Counted from the stretch's first letter, positions 53,373-61,231 are shown. The stretch is 64,000 nucleotides of DNA from an uncultured Bacilli bacterium (GCA_934102215.1 CAKOSH010000007.1:34732-98731), one strand, 5' to 3'. Notes: generated by a model from the letters alone, not told the origin. Numbers and translations are program-made.

Positions 53373-53768
53373 TTAATCCCCCACTTGCGTTTTAATTTGA
53401 ATAGGAATTATTGCTTCAGGTCTAAATATAAACTCATAATCATATCTTGATACATCAGAATCTTCTAACTGTTCTACAATATAAGTTGTTTCTTCTGCTA
53501 AATATAATAAATGTTTTTGGTACTTATCTTCACCTATTCTACAAACAACTTCTAATTCACTATTTAAATCACTACTGCCACCTTGAATTGAACACTTACC
53601 AGTCATTGAAAATAAATAATCACCAGTTCTTAAATTAACGAATGTGATTCTTCTTTTTACTTTAAATTCATCACTATCTCTACTTATGTTGTATGATACT
53701 GTGTCAGCACTTGTACATCCTGTTAATAATACTATTGTTAATCCTATTAATACTAATATCTTTTTCAT
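53373..53768 (-). CDS. Phage-encoded lipoprotein
   Basis: 131 aa. Signal peptide with lipobox LLTGC (Cys 18), then SADTVSYNISRDSDEFKVKR, NLRTGDYLFSMTGKCSI and FRPEAIIPIQIKTQ. It resembles the beta-sandwich lipoproteins found in early regions of streptococcal and clostridial phages. Exported and membrane-tethered in the host, so a superinfection-exclusion role is plausible but unproven. GGAGTGATTAG upstream. Confidence 0.8.
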   Translation of the reverse strand: MKKILVLIGLTIVLLTGCTSADTVSYNISRDSDEFKVKRRITFVNLRTGDYLFSMTGKCSIQGGSSDLNSELEVVCRIGEDKYQKHLLYLAEETTYIVEQLEDSDVSRYDYEFIFRPEAIIPIQIKTQVGD

Positions 53769-53872
53769 TATCTAATCACTCCTAACACATTTAGAATTGT
53801 TATCAAAACAATTATTAATATAATAATTATTGCCAATATTTCTACAATACTTTTATCTTTAAATTCTTTCAT
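53768..53872 (-). CDS. 34-aa single-pass membrane peptide
   Basis: MKEFKDKSIVEILAIIIILI followed by IVLITILNVLGVIR. Start overlaps the upstream stop (TAATG) and stop overlaps the lipoprotein start (TAATG), a tight coupling that supports translation. Function unknown. Confidence 0.6.
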   Translation of the reverse strand: MKEFKDKSIVEILAIIIILIIVLITILNVLGVIR

Positions 53873-54189
53873 TATTTCTCCTTTAATTTATTTATTTCAT
53901 CTATTAATTCATTAATTTTCTCTACAACTGGTACTTCACTATTCCATTTACAATCTTTTGGATTTAACTTTTCTATTTCATTATTTTCTTCTTTTATTTC
54001 TACTTCATCATTTATAAACGTATCTGTTACTTTAACAAATAGTGTTGTAAAAAAATATTCTTCATCTTCATTTATATAATCTTTTTGGTAATCAATATAA
54101 TTCCATATTTTTTCTTTATATTTTATTTTTTTTGGTAGTTCTTCTCCTTTACTAGTCATATTAATTAAATCTATAATTTTAATTTTCAT
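53872..54189 (-). CDS. Hypothetical early protein, 105 aa
   Basis: MKIKIIDLINMTSKGEELPK start is typical of a small early phage protein that ends in a coiled coil (VEKINELIDEINKLKEK). The KIIDLIN-I-GEE-PKKIKY pattern recurs in clostridial prophages; no function known to me. Confidence 0.65.
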   Translation of the reverse strand: MKIKIIDLINMTSKGEELPKKIKYKEKIWNYIDYQKDYINEDEEYFFTTLFVKVTDTFINDEVEIKEENNEIEKLNPKDCKWNSEVPVVEKINELIDEINKLKEK

Positions 54190-54191
54190 TG

Positions 54192-54425
54192 TTATTTCTT
54201 TCCTTCCATATTTCTTATTAATTCCTTCAATTTTTGAATAATTGTTTCTTTTTTGATGTCAGAAGTTAGGACTATGTCAACTAACTTACTGTGTATAGAA
54301 TCTAATTGTAGTTCATAGTCCTTATTTTCTAACATTAATACTTCCACATCTTGATCATAAGTATCTTGTACACATTTAATTTCATTTTTTAAATCATAAT
54401 ATTGTTTGTTTGATAATATTTTCAT
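54192..54425 (-). CDS. Small coiled-coil protein, 77 aa
   Basis: YDLKNEIKCVQDTYDQDVEV then LENKDYELQLDSIHSKLVDI. Helical throughout. Unrecognised; overlaps the HNH-like gene by 4 bp. Confidence 0.55.
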   Translation of the reverse strand: MKILSNKQYYDLKNEIKCVQDTYDQDVEVLMLENKDYELQLDSIHSKLVDIVLTSDIKKETIIQKLKELIRNMEGKK

Positions 54426-55012
54426 TTTTCCTCCTGAAACTTCAGGTTAAATTTAGGCTTTTTAACTTTTTTATTGCATATATCAAGTACAGTTTGATAA
54501 CTCACCCCTAATTCTTTAGCTGCATATCTAGCACTTCTAAATGAGTGATTAAATCCTGCACTATCTATAAAAATAATTTTTCTACATTTTTTTGTTAAAT
54601 AACCAGTTAATTTTCCTTGAACTTCTTTTGTTGTAATAAATAAGTTTGAAACTCTGAGGTCATCTATTTTATTATTTTTACTAATAACTAATTCATTTTT
54701 GTTCAAAGGTCTTATAAATGTTTCAGCTATTACTTTTCTTGCATTTAATCCTTTTCTTACACCATTTATCGTTACATTTACAATTAAAGAATAATTGTCT
54801 TTTTTCCATTGATAATCTCGTACTGGATTAAATAATACTTTCTTTGTTTTATAAATTCTTCTAAACCTTCCGCAATTAGAACACTCATAACTTTTTCTAT
54901 CATCTCGAGCAAATATTTTCCAAACTTCCCTATCTTCTTTTTTTTCATAATGTTTAGATACAGGTCCACTCTTGAAGATTCCAAAATCACTTCTCCATGA
55001 ACTACTAGACAT
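54422..55012 (-). CDS. Degenerate homing-endonuclease-like protein
   Basis: 196 aa from ATG 55012. A Cys pair CSNCGR, then an HNH-type region NARKVIAETFIRPLNKNELV followed by SKNNKIDDLRVSNLF, in which the catalytic NH residues of the usual NHxDGxxxNN box are missing. The C-terminus has a NUMOD1-like DNA-binding helix pair FRSARYAAKELGVSYQTVLD. It looks like a homing-endonuclease descendant kept for DNA binding, or a decaying one. Confidence 0.7.
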   Translation of the reverse strand: MSSSSWRSDFGIFKSGPVSKHYEKKEDREVWKIFARDDRKSYECSNCGRFRRIYKTKKVLFNPVRDYQWKKDNYSLIVNVTINGVRKGLNARKVIAETFIRPLNKNELVISKNNKIDDLRVSNLFITTKEVQGKLTGYLTKKCRKIIFIDSAGFNHSFRSARYAAKELGVSYQTVLDICNKKVKKPKFNLKFQEEK

Positions 55013-55442
55013 TATCAAATTCTCTTTTCATATAATTTCTAACCGTGTTGCTCATAGGTTTACTAATCTTTGTTTTATTCATATTAGGAGTCCTTCCTGG
55101 CCTAATTGTTTTAAGTATGAACCTTTTACTTAACTTTTCTTCTTGCTGTTTTATTTTTTCGTTAAGCTCTTTTATTGTATTTTTCAATTTATGATTTTCT
55201 TTTACAAATCCACCTTTTGAAGCGCTTTGTGTAACAAATTTATTTTTTAAGATTTCATTATCTTTTTTCAATTTTTCAATTTCAACACTCAAACTAGTGA
55301 TTTGTTCAAACTGTTTAGTACATCTTTTATTTAAAATACTTGTTACATTTTCTTTTCTCTCTTTGTATTTTTCATATTCTTCTTGTAATTTATTTTTTTC
55401 TTCCAAAACCCCATAAAAATCTTTCTTATAAAAAATTTTCAT
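55005..55442 (-). CDS. Coiled-coil protein with basic C-terminus, 145 aa
   Basis: Long coiled coil (LEEKNKLQEEYEKYKERKEN; IEKLKKDNEILKNKFVTQSA) and a basic tail (ILKTIRPGRTPNMNKTKISK then TVRNYMKREF) suited to nucleic-acid binding. Unrecognised. Follows ssb. Confidence 0.6.
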   Translation of the reverse strand: MKIFYKKDFYGVLEEKNKLQEEYEKYKERKENVTSILNKRCTKQFEQITSLSVEIEKLKKDNEILKNKFVTQSASKGGFVKENHKLKNTIKELNEKIKQQEEKLSKRFILKTIRPGRTPNMNKTKISKPMSNTVRNYMKREFDNV

Positions 55443-55460
55443 AGCTTTAATTCCTTTCTA

Positions 55461-55883
55461 TTATAAGAATGGTAAATCTTCATCACTTAAGGTTACTTCA
55501 CTTCCAGCAGTATCATAATCACTTGTATAATTTTGTGGTACTTCAATTGATGTTTCATTTTTCTTTTCGTTGCTTCCAGCAAAATAAACTTCTTCAACTA
55601 TAAATTCAGTTACAAATCTTTTTTTACCATCGCTATCGTCATAATTTCTTGTTTGTGCTCTTGCTGTAATAGCCATCATATTACCTTTTTTAAAGTATTT
55701 TTCTATAAATTCTGCTCTCTTATCAAATGCTTGGCAATTAAGAAAATCAGCATCATAATTACCTTCTTTATTTTTAAAATTACGATTAATTGCTAATGTA
55801 AATGAAGTAATCTTTAAGCCACTTTGTGTACTTCTTAATTCTGGGTCTTTTGTTAATCTTCCAAGTCCTATAAATTTATTCAT
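55461..55883 (-). CDS. ssb: Single-stranded DNA-binding protein
   Basis: 140 aa. MNKFIGLGRLTKDPELRSTQ, FTLAINRNFKN, DADFLNCQAFDKRAEFIEKY and KKGNMMAITARAQTRNYDD form the SSB OB-fold. The acidic tail ends DEDLPFL, the usual partner-binding tip. Phage-encoded copy in the replication/recombination cluster. Confidence 0.95.
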   Translation of the reverse strand: MNKFIGLGRLTKDPELRSTQSGLKITSFTLAINRNFKNKEGNYDADFLNCQAFDKRAEFIEKYFKKGNMMAITARAQTRNYDDSDGKKRFVTEFIVEEVYFAGSNEKKNETSIEVPQNYTSDYDTAGSEVTLSDEDLPFL

Positions 55884-56325
55884 ATTTCTTTTTTAACTCC
55901 TTTTTCAATGTTTCATTTTCTTTTTTTATTTTTTTAAATTCTAATCTTGTAAATGCCTCGATATTTTTTAAATTCTCATATGCTTCTTTTAACTTCTCAT
56001 ATTTTTCTTTAAACTCATTTTCTTCTTTTTTAACCCTTTTAAACACTGCTACTGTTTTACCAGAGTATTCACATTTTTTCTTACCATAAATTACCACGAG
56101 TCCTGAATTTACTAGTTCGTTTAATCTAGGTGAAGCATTATTTCTATCATCATTGTTTGTATAACCTTTTTCATGCATTCTAATAGCAATTTCTTTTGCA
56201 GTAAGGATTTCATCACCTAATACTTCTAAAACTTGTTCTTGCCTTTGTTTCGTGTCTATTTGATTGTAAGAATCAATCTTAGTTTCTAAACAAGTTGGTT
56301 CAAACATATATGTTCTAATTTCCAT
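55876..56325 (-). CDS. Winged-helix plus coiled-coil protein, 149 aa
   Basis: Residues about 25-95 (QEQVLEVLGDEILTAKEIAI, NNASPRLNELVNSGLVVIYG) look like a winged helix; the C-terminal third is a coiled coil. Possibly a replication accessory or regulator. GGAGGAATGTT upstream; overlaps ssb by 8 bp. Confidence 0.6.
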   Translation of the reverse strand: MEIRTYMFEPTCLETKIDSYNQIDTKQRQEQVLEVLGDEILTAKEIAIRMHEKGYTNNDDRNNASPRLNELVNSGLVVIYGKKKCEYSGKTVAVFKRVKKEENEFKEKYEKLKEAYENLKNIEAFTRLEFKKIKKENETLKKELKKKYE

Positions 56326-56788
56326 AACATTCCTCCAGGTTCTTTAAATTAGTTAATTCATCTGGTGTAAGTGTTTCAATATCTAATGCTTGAGCCTCCT
56401 GAACGATACTATCAAGTAATAAAGCCATCTCTTTTGAATCGTATACTGAACTTCCATAATAAGCAATTAAATTGGTGAAGCCATCATATTTACTCTTTGA
56501 AAATGATTCACACATCCATCCAATTCCTTTTTTAGTCCAAGCATTTATAAATGTACTTACTGCTGTATTCCTAATAGGGATAATCTCATATTTACCCATT
56601 TCTTTAATATTCTTACGATATACTTCTTCTTTTGTTATGTGAAGTTTATCAGCTATCTTTTTACATAGTATCCAGCAATAAGCATTTGCGTCTAATGATC
56701 TCTTTTCTTTATGTTCTTTGATTTCATATTCTTTGTTTGGATCAAGTTGCCATAAATATTGTGAGATTTCTTGAGGACTACCTATCAT
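56315..56788 (-). CDS. NinB-like recombination protein
   Basis: 157 aa from ATG 56788 (an ATG four codons earlier is also possible). KRSLDANAYCWILCKKIADK, VYRKNIKEMGKYEIIPI, KYDGFTNLIAYYGSSVYDSK and QALDIETLTPDELTNLK are diagnostic for the NinB/Orf family of phage recombination proteins, which load recombinases on ssDNA. Located between YqaJ/ERF and ssb genes. Confidence 0.85.
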   Translation of the reverse strand: MIGSPQEISQYLWQLDPNKEYEIKEHKEKRSLDANAYCWILCKKIADKLHITKEEVYRKNIKEMGKYEIIPIRNTAVSTFINAWTKKGIGWMCESFSKSKYDGFTNLIAYYGSSVYDSKEMALLLDSIVQEAQALDIETLTPDELTNLKNLEECYGN

Positions 56789-57326
56789 TAGATTCATCAT
56801 CCTTGATGTAATCTAAAATGCTATTTATTTTTTTAACTATTTCTCTTTGCGGTACTGAAATTGCATATTTTTTGCCACCAACGTACATGTAATCATGTAA
56901 GTTGCCATTTGATGTTTTCTCTTGTTTTATTTCTATTTTTTCAAGTTCATTTTCTATTTGTTCTTCTTCAGTATCAGATTCAAGCAAATGTTTAAATATT
57001 GATGTAAGTTCTTCTTCAATAACAAATTTGATAGCTTCTAATGAACTAGTTCTTTCTTCAATATTAACTTTTTTTATAAAGTCTTTACATTCTATAATTT
57101 CATAATTTTTTATTGCATAATATCTTTTATCAGCATATCCTAGGCCATTATTTATATAGGTCTTATTTCCATATACTTCAAAAGCATTAAAACAAGTTGG
57201 TATATTTCCACTTCTCCATCTAAAATCATATTTTTCTAGTAATTTCATTAGCTCATCGTATTCTTTTTGAGTGTTGCAATGTACTGCTATATTTTCATTT
57301 TTAAATTTTTCTATCATTTTATTCAT
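56778..57326 (-). CDS. Hypothetical early protein, 182 aa
   Basis: N-terminal IAVHCNTQKEYDELMKLLEK with YDFRWRSGNIPTCFNAFEVY resembles small modules that recur in phage early proteins. The middle is acidic coiled coil. The C-terminal LHDYMYVGGKKYAISVPQRE is distinct. Function unknown. Confidence 0.6.
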   Translation of the reverse strand: MNKMIEKFKNENIAVHCNTQKEYDELMKLLEKYDFRWRSGNIPTCFNAFEVYGNKTYINNGLGYADKRYYAIKNYEIIECKDFIKKVNIEERTSSLEAIKFVIEEELTSIFKHLLESDTEEEQIENELEKIEIKQEKTSNGNLHDYMYVGGKKYAISVPQREIVKKINSILDYIKDDESNDR

Positions 57327-57657
57327 TATTTTTTTGCTCCTTATTTTCTTCTAAATATTTTTTATAAAACTCAAATATTTTTCCTTTTATATACGAAGTA
57401 TCATTAATACCAATTTGAACGAAATTGTTAAATAATTCTTTATAATGATAATCTTCATTAAAATTGTTTCCATCATATGTCAAATTTCTAATGTCATATT
57501 TATTTTCATCATATAACCAATTTAATAAATATTTTTCCATTGTTTCATATCTATCTTTCAATTTAAATATTTCGTTGTTGCAATCTTCTAATTCTTTTTC
57601 TTTTAAAATTAATTCTTTATAATCATTGTTACTTATTAATGTAACTCCATCTACCAT
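57319..57657 (-). CDS. Hypothetical early protein, 112 aa
   Basis: From ATG 57657 (AAGGAGAAAAAAT upstream; a longer in-frame extension lacks a ribosome site). Begins MVDGVTLISNNDYKELILKE with a coiled coil then YEMEKY-like acidic segment. Unrecognised. Confidence 0.55.
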   Translation of the reverse strand: MVDGVTLISNNDYKELILKEKELEDCNNEIFKLKDRYETMEKYLLNWLYDENKYDIRNLTYDGNNFNEDYHYKELFNNFVQIGINDTSYIKGKIFEFYKKYLEENKEQKNNE

Positions 57658-57673
57658 ATTTTTTCTCCTTCTT

Positions 57674-57901
57674 TTAAATAAAATCTCTATCACTAATACC
57701 AACTTGTTCTGCAACTGGTATTGGTCTATAATTGTCTTCTAGATCTTGTTTAGTATTTTCTAGTTCTTCTTCTAAAGTACGATATTTACCTACTAAATCT
57801 TCTAATAAACTTATAACATCGTCTTCTTGTAAAATCATAGGTTCTATTTTATAGCCCACTATTTCTTCTAGGTCATTTTTCAAATTATAATCAATGTCCA
57901 T
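57674..57901 (-). CDS. Hypothetical early protein, 75 aa
   Basis: Acidic helical protein (DDVISLLEDLVGKYRTLEEE) with NYRPIPVAEQVGISDRDF. Its ATG overlaps the YqaJ stop (TGATG), so it is coupled to the recombinase. Not recognised. Confidence 0.55.
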   Translation of the reverse strand: MDIDYNLKNDLEEIVGYKIEPMILQEDDVISLLEDLVGKYRTLEEELENTKQDLEDNYRPIPVAEQVGISDRDFI

Positions 57902-58563
57902 CAGTACACCTCTTTCTCTAAATAATCATTTTCGTTTGGCCTTTTTTTATGAATAATACAATCAATAAAGTATTCAACTCTTTTTTCTAGCTCATTAATT
58001 AATTTTTCATTTCTTAGAATTTCAATTTGCTTATTATGTAGATCAGTTATGATTACATTGATCGGATCTTCTTGTTCTTCATCTGTTAGAGTATTTACAT
58101 TTAAGATTCCTTTACCAACTTCTAGTACCGCCATTTGAATTTGTACTTGACAATAATAACCAATTGGAATATTAAATCTGATACCTTCATAAATTGCATT
58201 GTAACTTCTCTTAGCAACCCAACTCCTAAATGTCTTCTCATTTATTACTTTGTTTTCAATAGGAATTGATGTAGCTTTTTCTCTTGCATCCAAACTAACA
58301 ACCAAGCCTTTTATTCTCTTGTGTTCTATTCTTTCATTAAAGATTAGTTCACAATTATTAACTTTTTCATAATATTTCAAACAGTCTTCTTCAAGTATAT
58401 TTCCACTTGTTATAGCATCATTGTCTAGTTCTTCATAATCTTGTAACCCTAATTTTAATTCCCATAAGTCTTGTGCTATTTGACTATCAAAATTAAGTAT
58501 TTTATGTATTTCAGATGCACCTAACTGTTTTCTTCTAATTTCTCTTTCTTCTAGTGATAACAT
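57901..58563 (-). CDS. YqaJ-family exonuclease
   Basis: 220 aa. RRKQLGASEIHKILNF at the N-terminus, GNILEEDCLKYYEKV, then SLDAREKATSIPIENKVIN (D-x12-E-x-K nuclease core, here D then ENK) and GYYCQVQIQMAVLEVGKG. This is a PD-(D/E)XK lambda-exonuclease-type enzyme that resects DNA ends. Overlaps the ERF gene by 1 bp, forming the usual exonuclease-annealase pair. Confidence 0.9.
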   Translation of the reverse strand: MLSLEEREIRRKQLGASEIHKILNFDSQIAQDLWELKLGLQDYEELDNDAITSGNILEEDCLKYYEKVNNCELIFNERIEHKRIKGLVVSLDAREKATSIPIENKVINEKTFRSWVAKRSYNAIYEGIRFNIPIGYYCQVQIQMAVLEVGKGILNVNTLTDEEQEDPINVIITDLHNKQIEILRNEKLINELEKRVEYFIDCIIHKKRPNENDYLEKEVY

Positions 58564-59225
58564 TATTTATCACCTTTTAATACTAATTCTACTTGTTCAA
58601 GTAAAGCTGCTTGTTTTTCAGGGTTATTATAGCTATCAATAAATTCTTCTCTTGTTAATCCTAATGCTTCGTACACTTTTTCTTTTGTTTGATATTTTTG
58701 CACTATTTTTTCATATGCTTTTTTGATTTTTGTTTGAATAGCACTTATCTTTTTTCTTTCTTCTTCTGCAGCTATTGCGCTTCTTATCTTATCTGGATCA
58801 TCATTAGAAGTTGTCACATTGAAGTACTTTAATAAGAAGTATCTATTTGCATATGTAAGTCCACTTCCTAATGCTTGACTTCCATCTGCTTGTTGACCTA
58901 ATAACCCCCAGTCAACAACTTCAGTTTCTCCTGTCTTTATATCTTTCCAAATGAATTGTAATTCACTTCTTACTAACACATCTGTTTTTGGCTGTCCTTT
59001 AGCATTTTGATAATTAACTACTTCACTATACAATGTTCCTGGTACAAATCGTGGTGTTAGTTTAATTCTAAGTTCTATCATTTTGTCGTTTAATGCTAAT
59101 AAAATGCTTTCTTCACTTACATAGTTATATCCATGACCTTCACTATCTTTTTTCATAATGCTAACTAGTTTTTTAAGTTCCATTAATTTTTCATCTAAAG
59201 AATTTAATTCTTTTTGTTCTTCCAT
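58563..59225 (-). CDS. ERF-family single-strand annealing protein
   Basis: 220 aa. SEGHGYNYVSEESILLALND, LIGQQADGSQ-type core (LLGQQADGSQALGSGLTYAN) and YANRYFLLKYFNV are the ERF hallmarks. It anneals complementary ssDNA for phage recombination with the YqaJ exonuclease. C-terminal coiled coil about residues 150-215. Confidence 0.93.
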   Translation of the reverse strand: MEEQKELNSLDEKLMELKKLVSIMKKDSEGHGYNYVSEESILLALNDKMIELRIKLTPRFVPGTLYSEVVNYQNAKGQPKTDVLVRSELQFIWKDIKTGETEVVDWGLLGQQADGSQALGSGLTYANRYFLLKYFNVTTSNDDPDKIRSAIAAEEERKKISAIQTKIKKAYEKIVQKYQTKEKVYEALGLTREEFIDSYNNPEKQAALLEQVELVLKGDK

Positions 59226-59455
59226 ATTCTTTCATCTTCCCTTCTTCTATAATTCCAAATTAGTACATAATTTGTTATATTTTGAATTGTTATTTCTTCC
59301 CAGCTTAATTTTTCAAGGCCAGTTTCAAAATCAATAATTGATTTCTTTTGTTTAAGTAATCTTTTGTAGAGATTTATAATTTTGTTTCTATCAACTTTCT
59401 TTTTGATGTAAAGACTTTCTAGAAAGTTATCAAATGCTTTTAAATCTATCATCAT
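59204..59455 (-). CDS. Hypothetical protein between replication and ERF genes, 83 aa
   Basis: Helical and basic (KKVDRNKIINLYKRLLKQKK; LIWNYRRREDERIWKNKKN). Overlaps the ERF gene by 22 bp and the DnaD-type gene by 4 bp (ATGA). Might assist helicase loading given its position; not recognised. Confidence 0.6.
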   Translation of the reverse strand: MMIDLKAFDNFLESLYIKKKVDRNKIINLYKRLLKQKKSIIDFETGLEKLSWEEITIQNITNYVLIWNYRRREDERIWKNKKN

Positions 59456-60237
59456 GAACTCCTAAACTTTTCTAAAAAATTATTAAAATCTTCAGCACTT
59501 TTTTCAAGTTCATCAGATGATTCACTGCTTTCTATTTTTTGGTTAAACCAATCAGGTATTACTTTCTTAGCTTCCTTTTTAGATGATTCCGCTTCTTTTA
59601 TTTCTTCAAGTGTTGTATAATTACAGCCACTCCAATTTTTTAATATACCTTCTACATAACCAAATGTTCTTTTACTATTGAGTGTGGCTATTTCAAACGC
59701 ATATTTAATGATGTTTTCACTAAACGACAACAACCAACTATCTATTTTTTGCAATTCAATAGAATTTAAAGTTCTTCCAAATGATTCTTCTACATATTCA
59801 TATATGTTAGTTGTTGTATTATTCTTACCTATACTATACTTACCTAACTCTATACTATCCTTACCTGTGTATCCATTTTGTATACAATCTGTATCCATAA
59901 GTTCATAAGCACCATTTTTTTCTTCTATTAAATGGCTCTTTTCTTCTGTATATAGTGTTTCTTTGTATCTATCTTTTTGTACGTAATTATGTATTTTCCA
60001 ATGTTTAATTACTACCACTCCTGTATCAAATGGTATTATAAATTTTTTACTAATTAAGACTTTAAAATCATCATCACTACAACCTACAATTTTTTGTATT
60101 TTTTTAGGTGTTGAAACAAAGCCATCATCGTCAGCTCTCATACACAAATCGTAGTATAATAATCTGCTACTTTGTGGCATTTCCAAGAACAAATCAGTGT
60201 CTATAATGTCTAAATTAAACATTCTTCTTCTAGCCAT
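59452..60237 (-). CDS. DnaD-type phage replication protein
   Basis: 261 aa. N-terminal winged helix of replication initiators (MFNLDIIDTDLFLEMPQSSR, ADDDGFVSTPKKIQKIVG). A linker encoded by iteron-like repeats follows, then a DnaB_2/DnaD domain (VEESFGRTLNSIELQKIDSW, RTFGYVEGILKNWSG). It should bind the internal origin and recruit the host helicase loader. The Lys/Glu-rich end is typical. Confidence 0.9.
   Translation of the reverse strand: MARRRMFNLDIIDTDLFLEMPQSSRLLYYDLCMRADDDGFVSTPKKIQKIVGCSDDDFKVLISKKFIIPFDTGVVVIKHWKIHNYVQKDRYKETLYTEEKSHLIEEKNGAYELMDTDCIQNGYTGKDSIELGKYSIGKNNTTTNIYEYVEESFGRTLNSIELQKIDSWLLSFSENIIKYAFEIATLNSKRTFGYVEGILKNWSGCNYTTLEEIKEAESSKKEAKKVIPDWFNQKIESSESSDELEKSAEDFNNFLEKFRSS
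59829..59865. repeat. Iteron-like repeats, candidate phage origin
   Basis: Minus-strand 16-mers GGTAAGTATAGTATAG (59844-59829) and GGTAAGGATAGTATAG (59865-59850), 21 bp apart and differing at one base, with a further GTAAG at 59828. They lie in the coding region between the DNA-binding and DnaD domains of the initiator, where many phages keep their origin. Confidence 0.65.
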
Positions 60238-60245
60238 TTTTACAC

Positions 60246-60494
60246 CTATAAATTAACCTTACAGAAATATTCACTATTGCCTTTGTTCATACAATTTTTA
60301 ATTTCTTTTTTATTGTAATCGTTTAAAAATACTATTACTGCAGCAATCATAAATACGACTAATATACCTATTATTAAAGTTATGATTTTTTCTTGATTTT
60401 CTTTTACTTTAAAATATTCCTTTTCATAACTTTTTTCTTGATTTTCTTTAAGCTTTTCAGGGCTTACTATAAATTCAGGTTCTTTTTCTTTCAT
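60246..60494 (-). CDS. Single-pass membrane protein, 82 aa
   Basis: From ATG 60494 (AAAGGAAAAATAGA upstream; an in-frame TTG six codons earlier is less likely). Charged N-terminus, one membrane segment IITLIIGILVVFMIAAVIVF, and a C-terminal domain with two Cys (NCMNKGNSEYFCKVNL). Unrecognised early phage membrane protein. Confidence 0.6.
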   Translation of the reverse strand: MKEKEPEFIVSPEKLKENQEKSYEKEYFKVKENQEKIITLIIGILVVFMIAAVIVFLNDYNKKEIKNCMNKGNSEYFCKVNL

Positions 60495-60547
60495 TTCTAT
60501 TTTTCCTTTCAAATATATTTTTTTGACATAGATTTAAACCCCTTAAA

Positions 60548-60617
60548 TTGATTTATTCTTCACTTTTTGGTATAATTATTAGTGAAGAACTTTTAACGAT
60601 CTGTTCTTCTTTTTTTA
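60548..60617 (+). promoter_or_regulatory. Overlapping inverted repeats with plus-strand promoter
   Basis: TTGATT (60548-60553), 17 bp, TATAAT (60571-60576) form a plus-strand promoter. Three complementary elements follow or flank it: TTCTTCAC (60556-60563), GTGAAGAAC (60582-60590) and GTTCTTC (60603-60609), the last followed by TTTTTTT. The middle element can pair with either neighbour. On plus it makes a terminated RNA of under 40 nt; on minus it could be an attenuator in the early operon. Confidence 0.45.
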
Positions 60618-60620
60618 TGA

Positions 60621-60815
60621 TCATTTATTACTCCTTTCAGGTTCTTTTATTAATATCTTCTTTTCAAAGTACCATTTGGGAACTTTTGCTCTTATAATTA
60701 TCGTTCCTGGATATTCTCTTTTAAGTTTCGTATTTAATTCTTCAATTAGCTTATAACTTGCAGTTTTTCCTAATCCAGTTATTTTGATAATTTCTTTTGA
60801 ATCGTAATATTCCAT
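60621..60815 (-). CDS. Excisionase-like small DNA-binding protein
   Basis: 64 aa. MEYYDSKEIIKITGLGKTAS then YKLIEELNTKLKREYPGTII is a MerR/excisionase-type winged helix that reads like helix-turn-helix 17/Xis proteins. RAKVPKWYFEKKI end is typical of Gram-positive small Xis-like proteins. GGAGTTGAGAAT upstream. First or second gene after cro. It could also be an early regulator. Confidence 0.65.
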   Translation of the reverse strand: MEYYDSKEIIKITGLGKTASYKLIEELNTKLKREYPGTIIIRAKVPKWYFEKKILIKEPERSNK

Positions 60816-60872
60816 ATTCTCAACTCCTTTCTTTTATTTCGCGTGAATATTGATTTTTTTCATTATATCTAC

Positions 60873-61124
60873 TTATTCTTCTTTTTCTTCAAAAATGTTG
60901 CTTTCAGTTACATTTGGTTTTACAAAAAAACTAGATAATTCACAATTTAATACTTGAGCTATATTATTTAATTTTTCAACATTAAGTTTGCTAGGATTAA
61001 CTTCATAATCACAATATGTTGTTCTCGTAATTCCAAGAATTTCAGCCATTTTTTCTTGTGTATATCCCATCTTTACACGATATGATTTCAAATTATTTGA
61101 AACATAACTTAATTTATCTTTCAT
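60873..61124 (-). CDS. Cro-like XRE-family regulator
   Basis: 83 aa. Helix-turn-helix LKSYRVKMGYTQEKMAEILG, ITRTTYCDYEVNPSKLNVEK. First gene of the early operon, transcribed divergently from the repressor gene through a consensus promoter (61145-61173, minus). Likely controls the lysis-lysogeny switch by binding the shared repeats. Confidence 0.85.
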   Translation of the reverse strand: MKDKLSYVSNNLKSYRVKMGYTQEKMAEILGITRTTYCDYEVNPSKLNVEKLNNIAQVLNCELSSFFVKPNVTESNIFEEKEE

Positions 61125-61144
61125 TTTTCCTCCTTACATTTTCA

Positions 61145-61173
61145 ATTATAGTTGCTAATAGTTACATTGTCAA
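61145..61173 (-). promoter_or_regulatory. Early (cro) promoter, full consensus
   Basis: On minus TTGACA (61173-61168), 17-bp spacer, TATAAT (61150-61145). The spacer is entirely occupied by operator repeat 1, so repressor binding would block it directly. Confidence 0.8.
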
Positions 61174-61198
61174 GTATATTTTTGCTAAAAGTTACATT
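61152..61198. promoter_or_regulatory. Repressor/Cro operators
   Basis: Two direct copies of TTGCTAA(T/A)AGTTACATT at 61152-61168 and 61182-61198, spaced 30 bp (about three helical turns). A weaker related element (GTTTACATTTTGTTAC) at 61202-61217 overlaps the repressor -35. Each copy is an imperfect palindrome around GCTAATAGT. Confidence 0.65.
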
Positions 61199-61202
61199 TT
61201 TG

Positions 61203-61231
61203 TTTACATTTTGTTACTTTTATAGTATAAT
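61203..61231 (+). promoter_or_regulatory. Repressor promoter
   Basis: TTTACA (61203-61208), 17-bp spacer, TATAAT (61226-61231), 26 bp before the repressor ATG. Confidence 0.65.
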
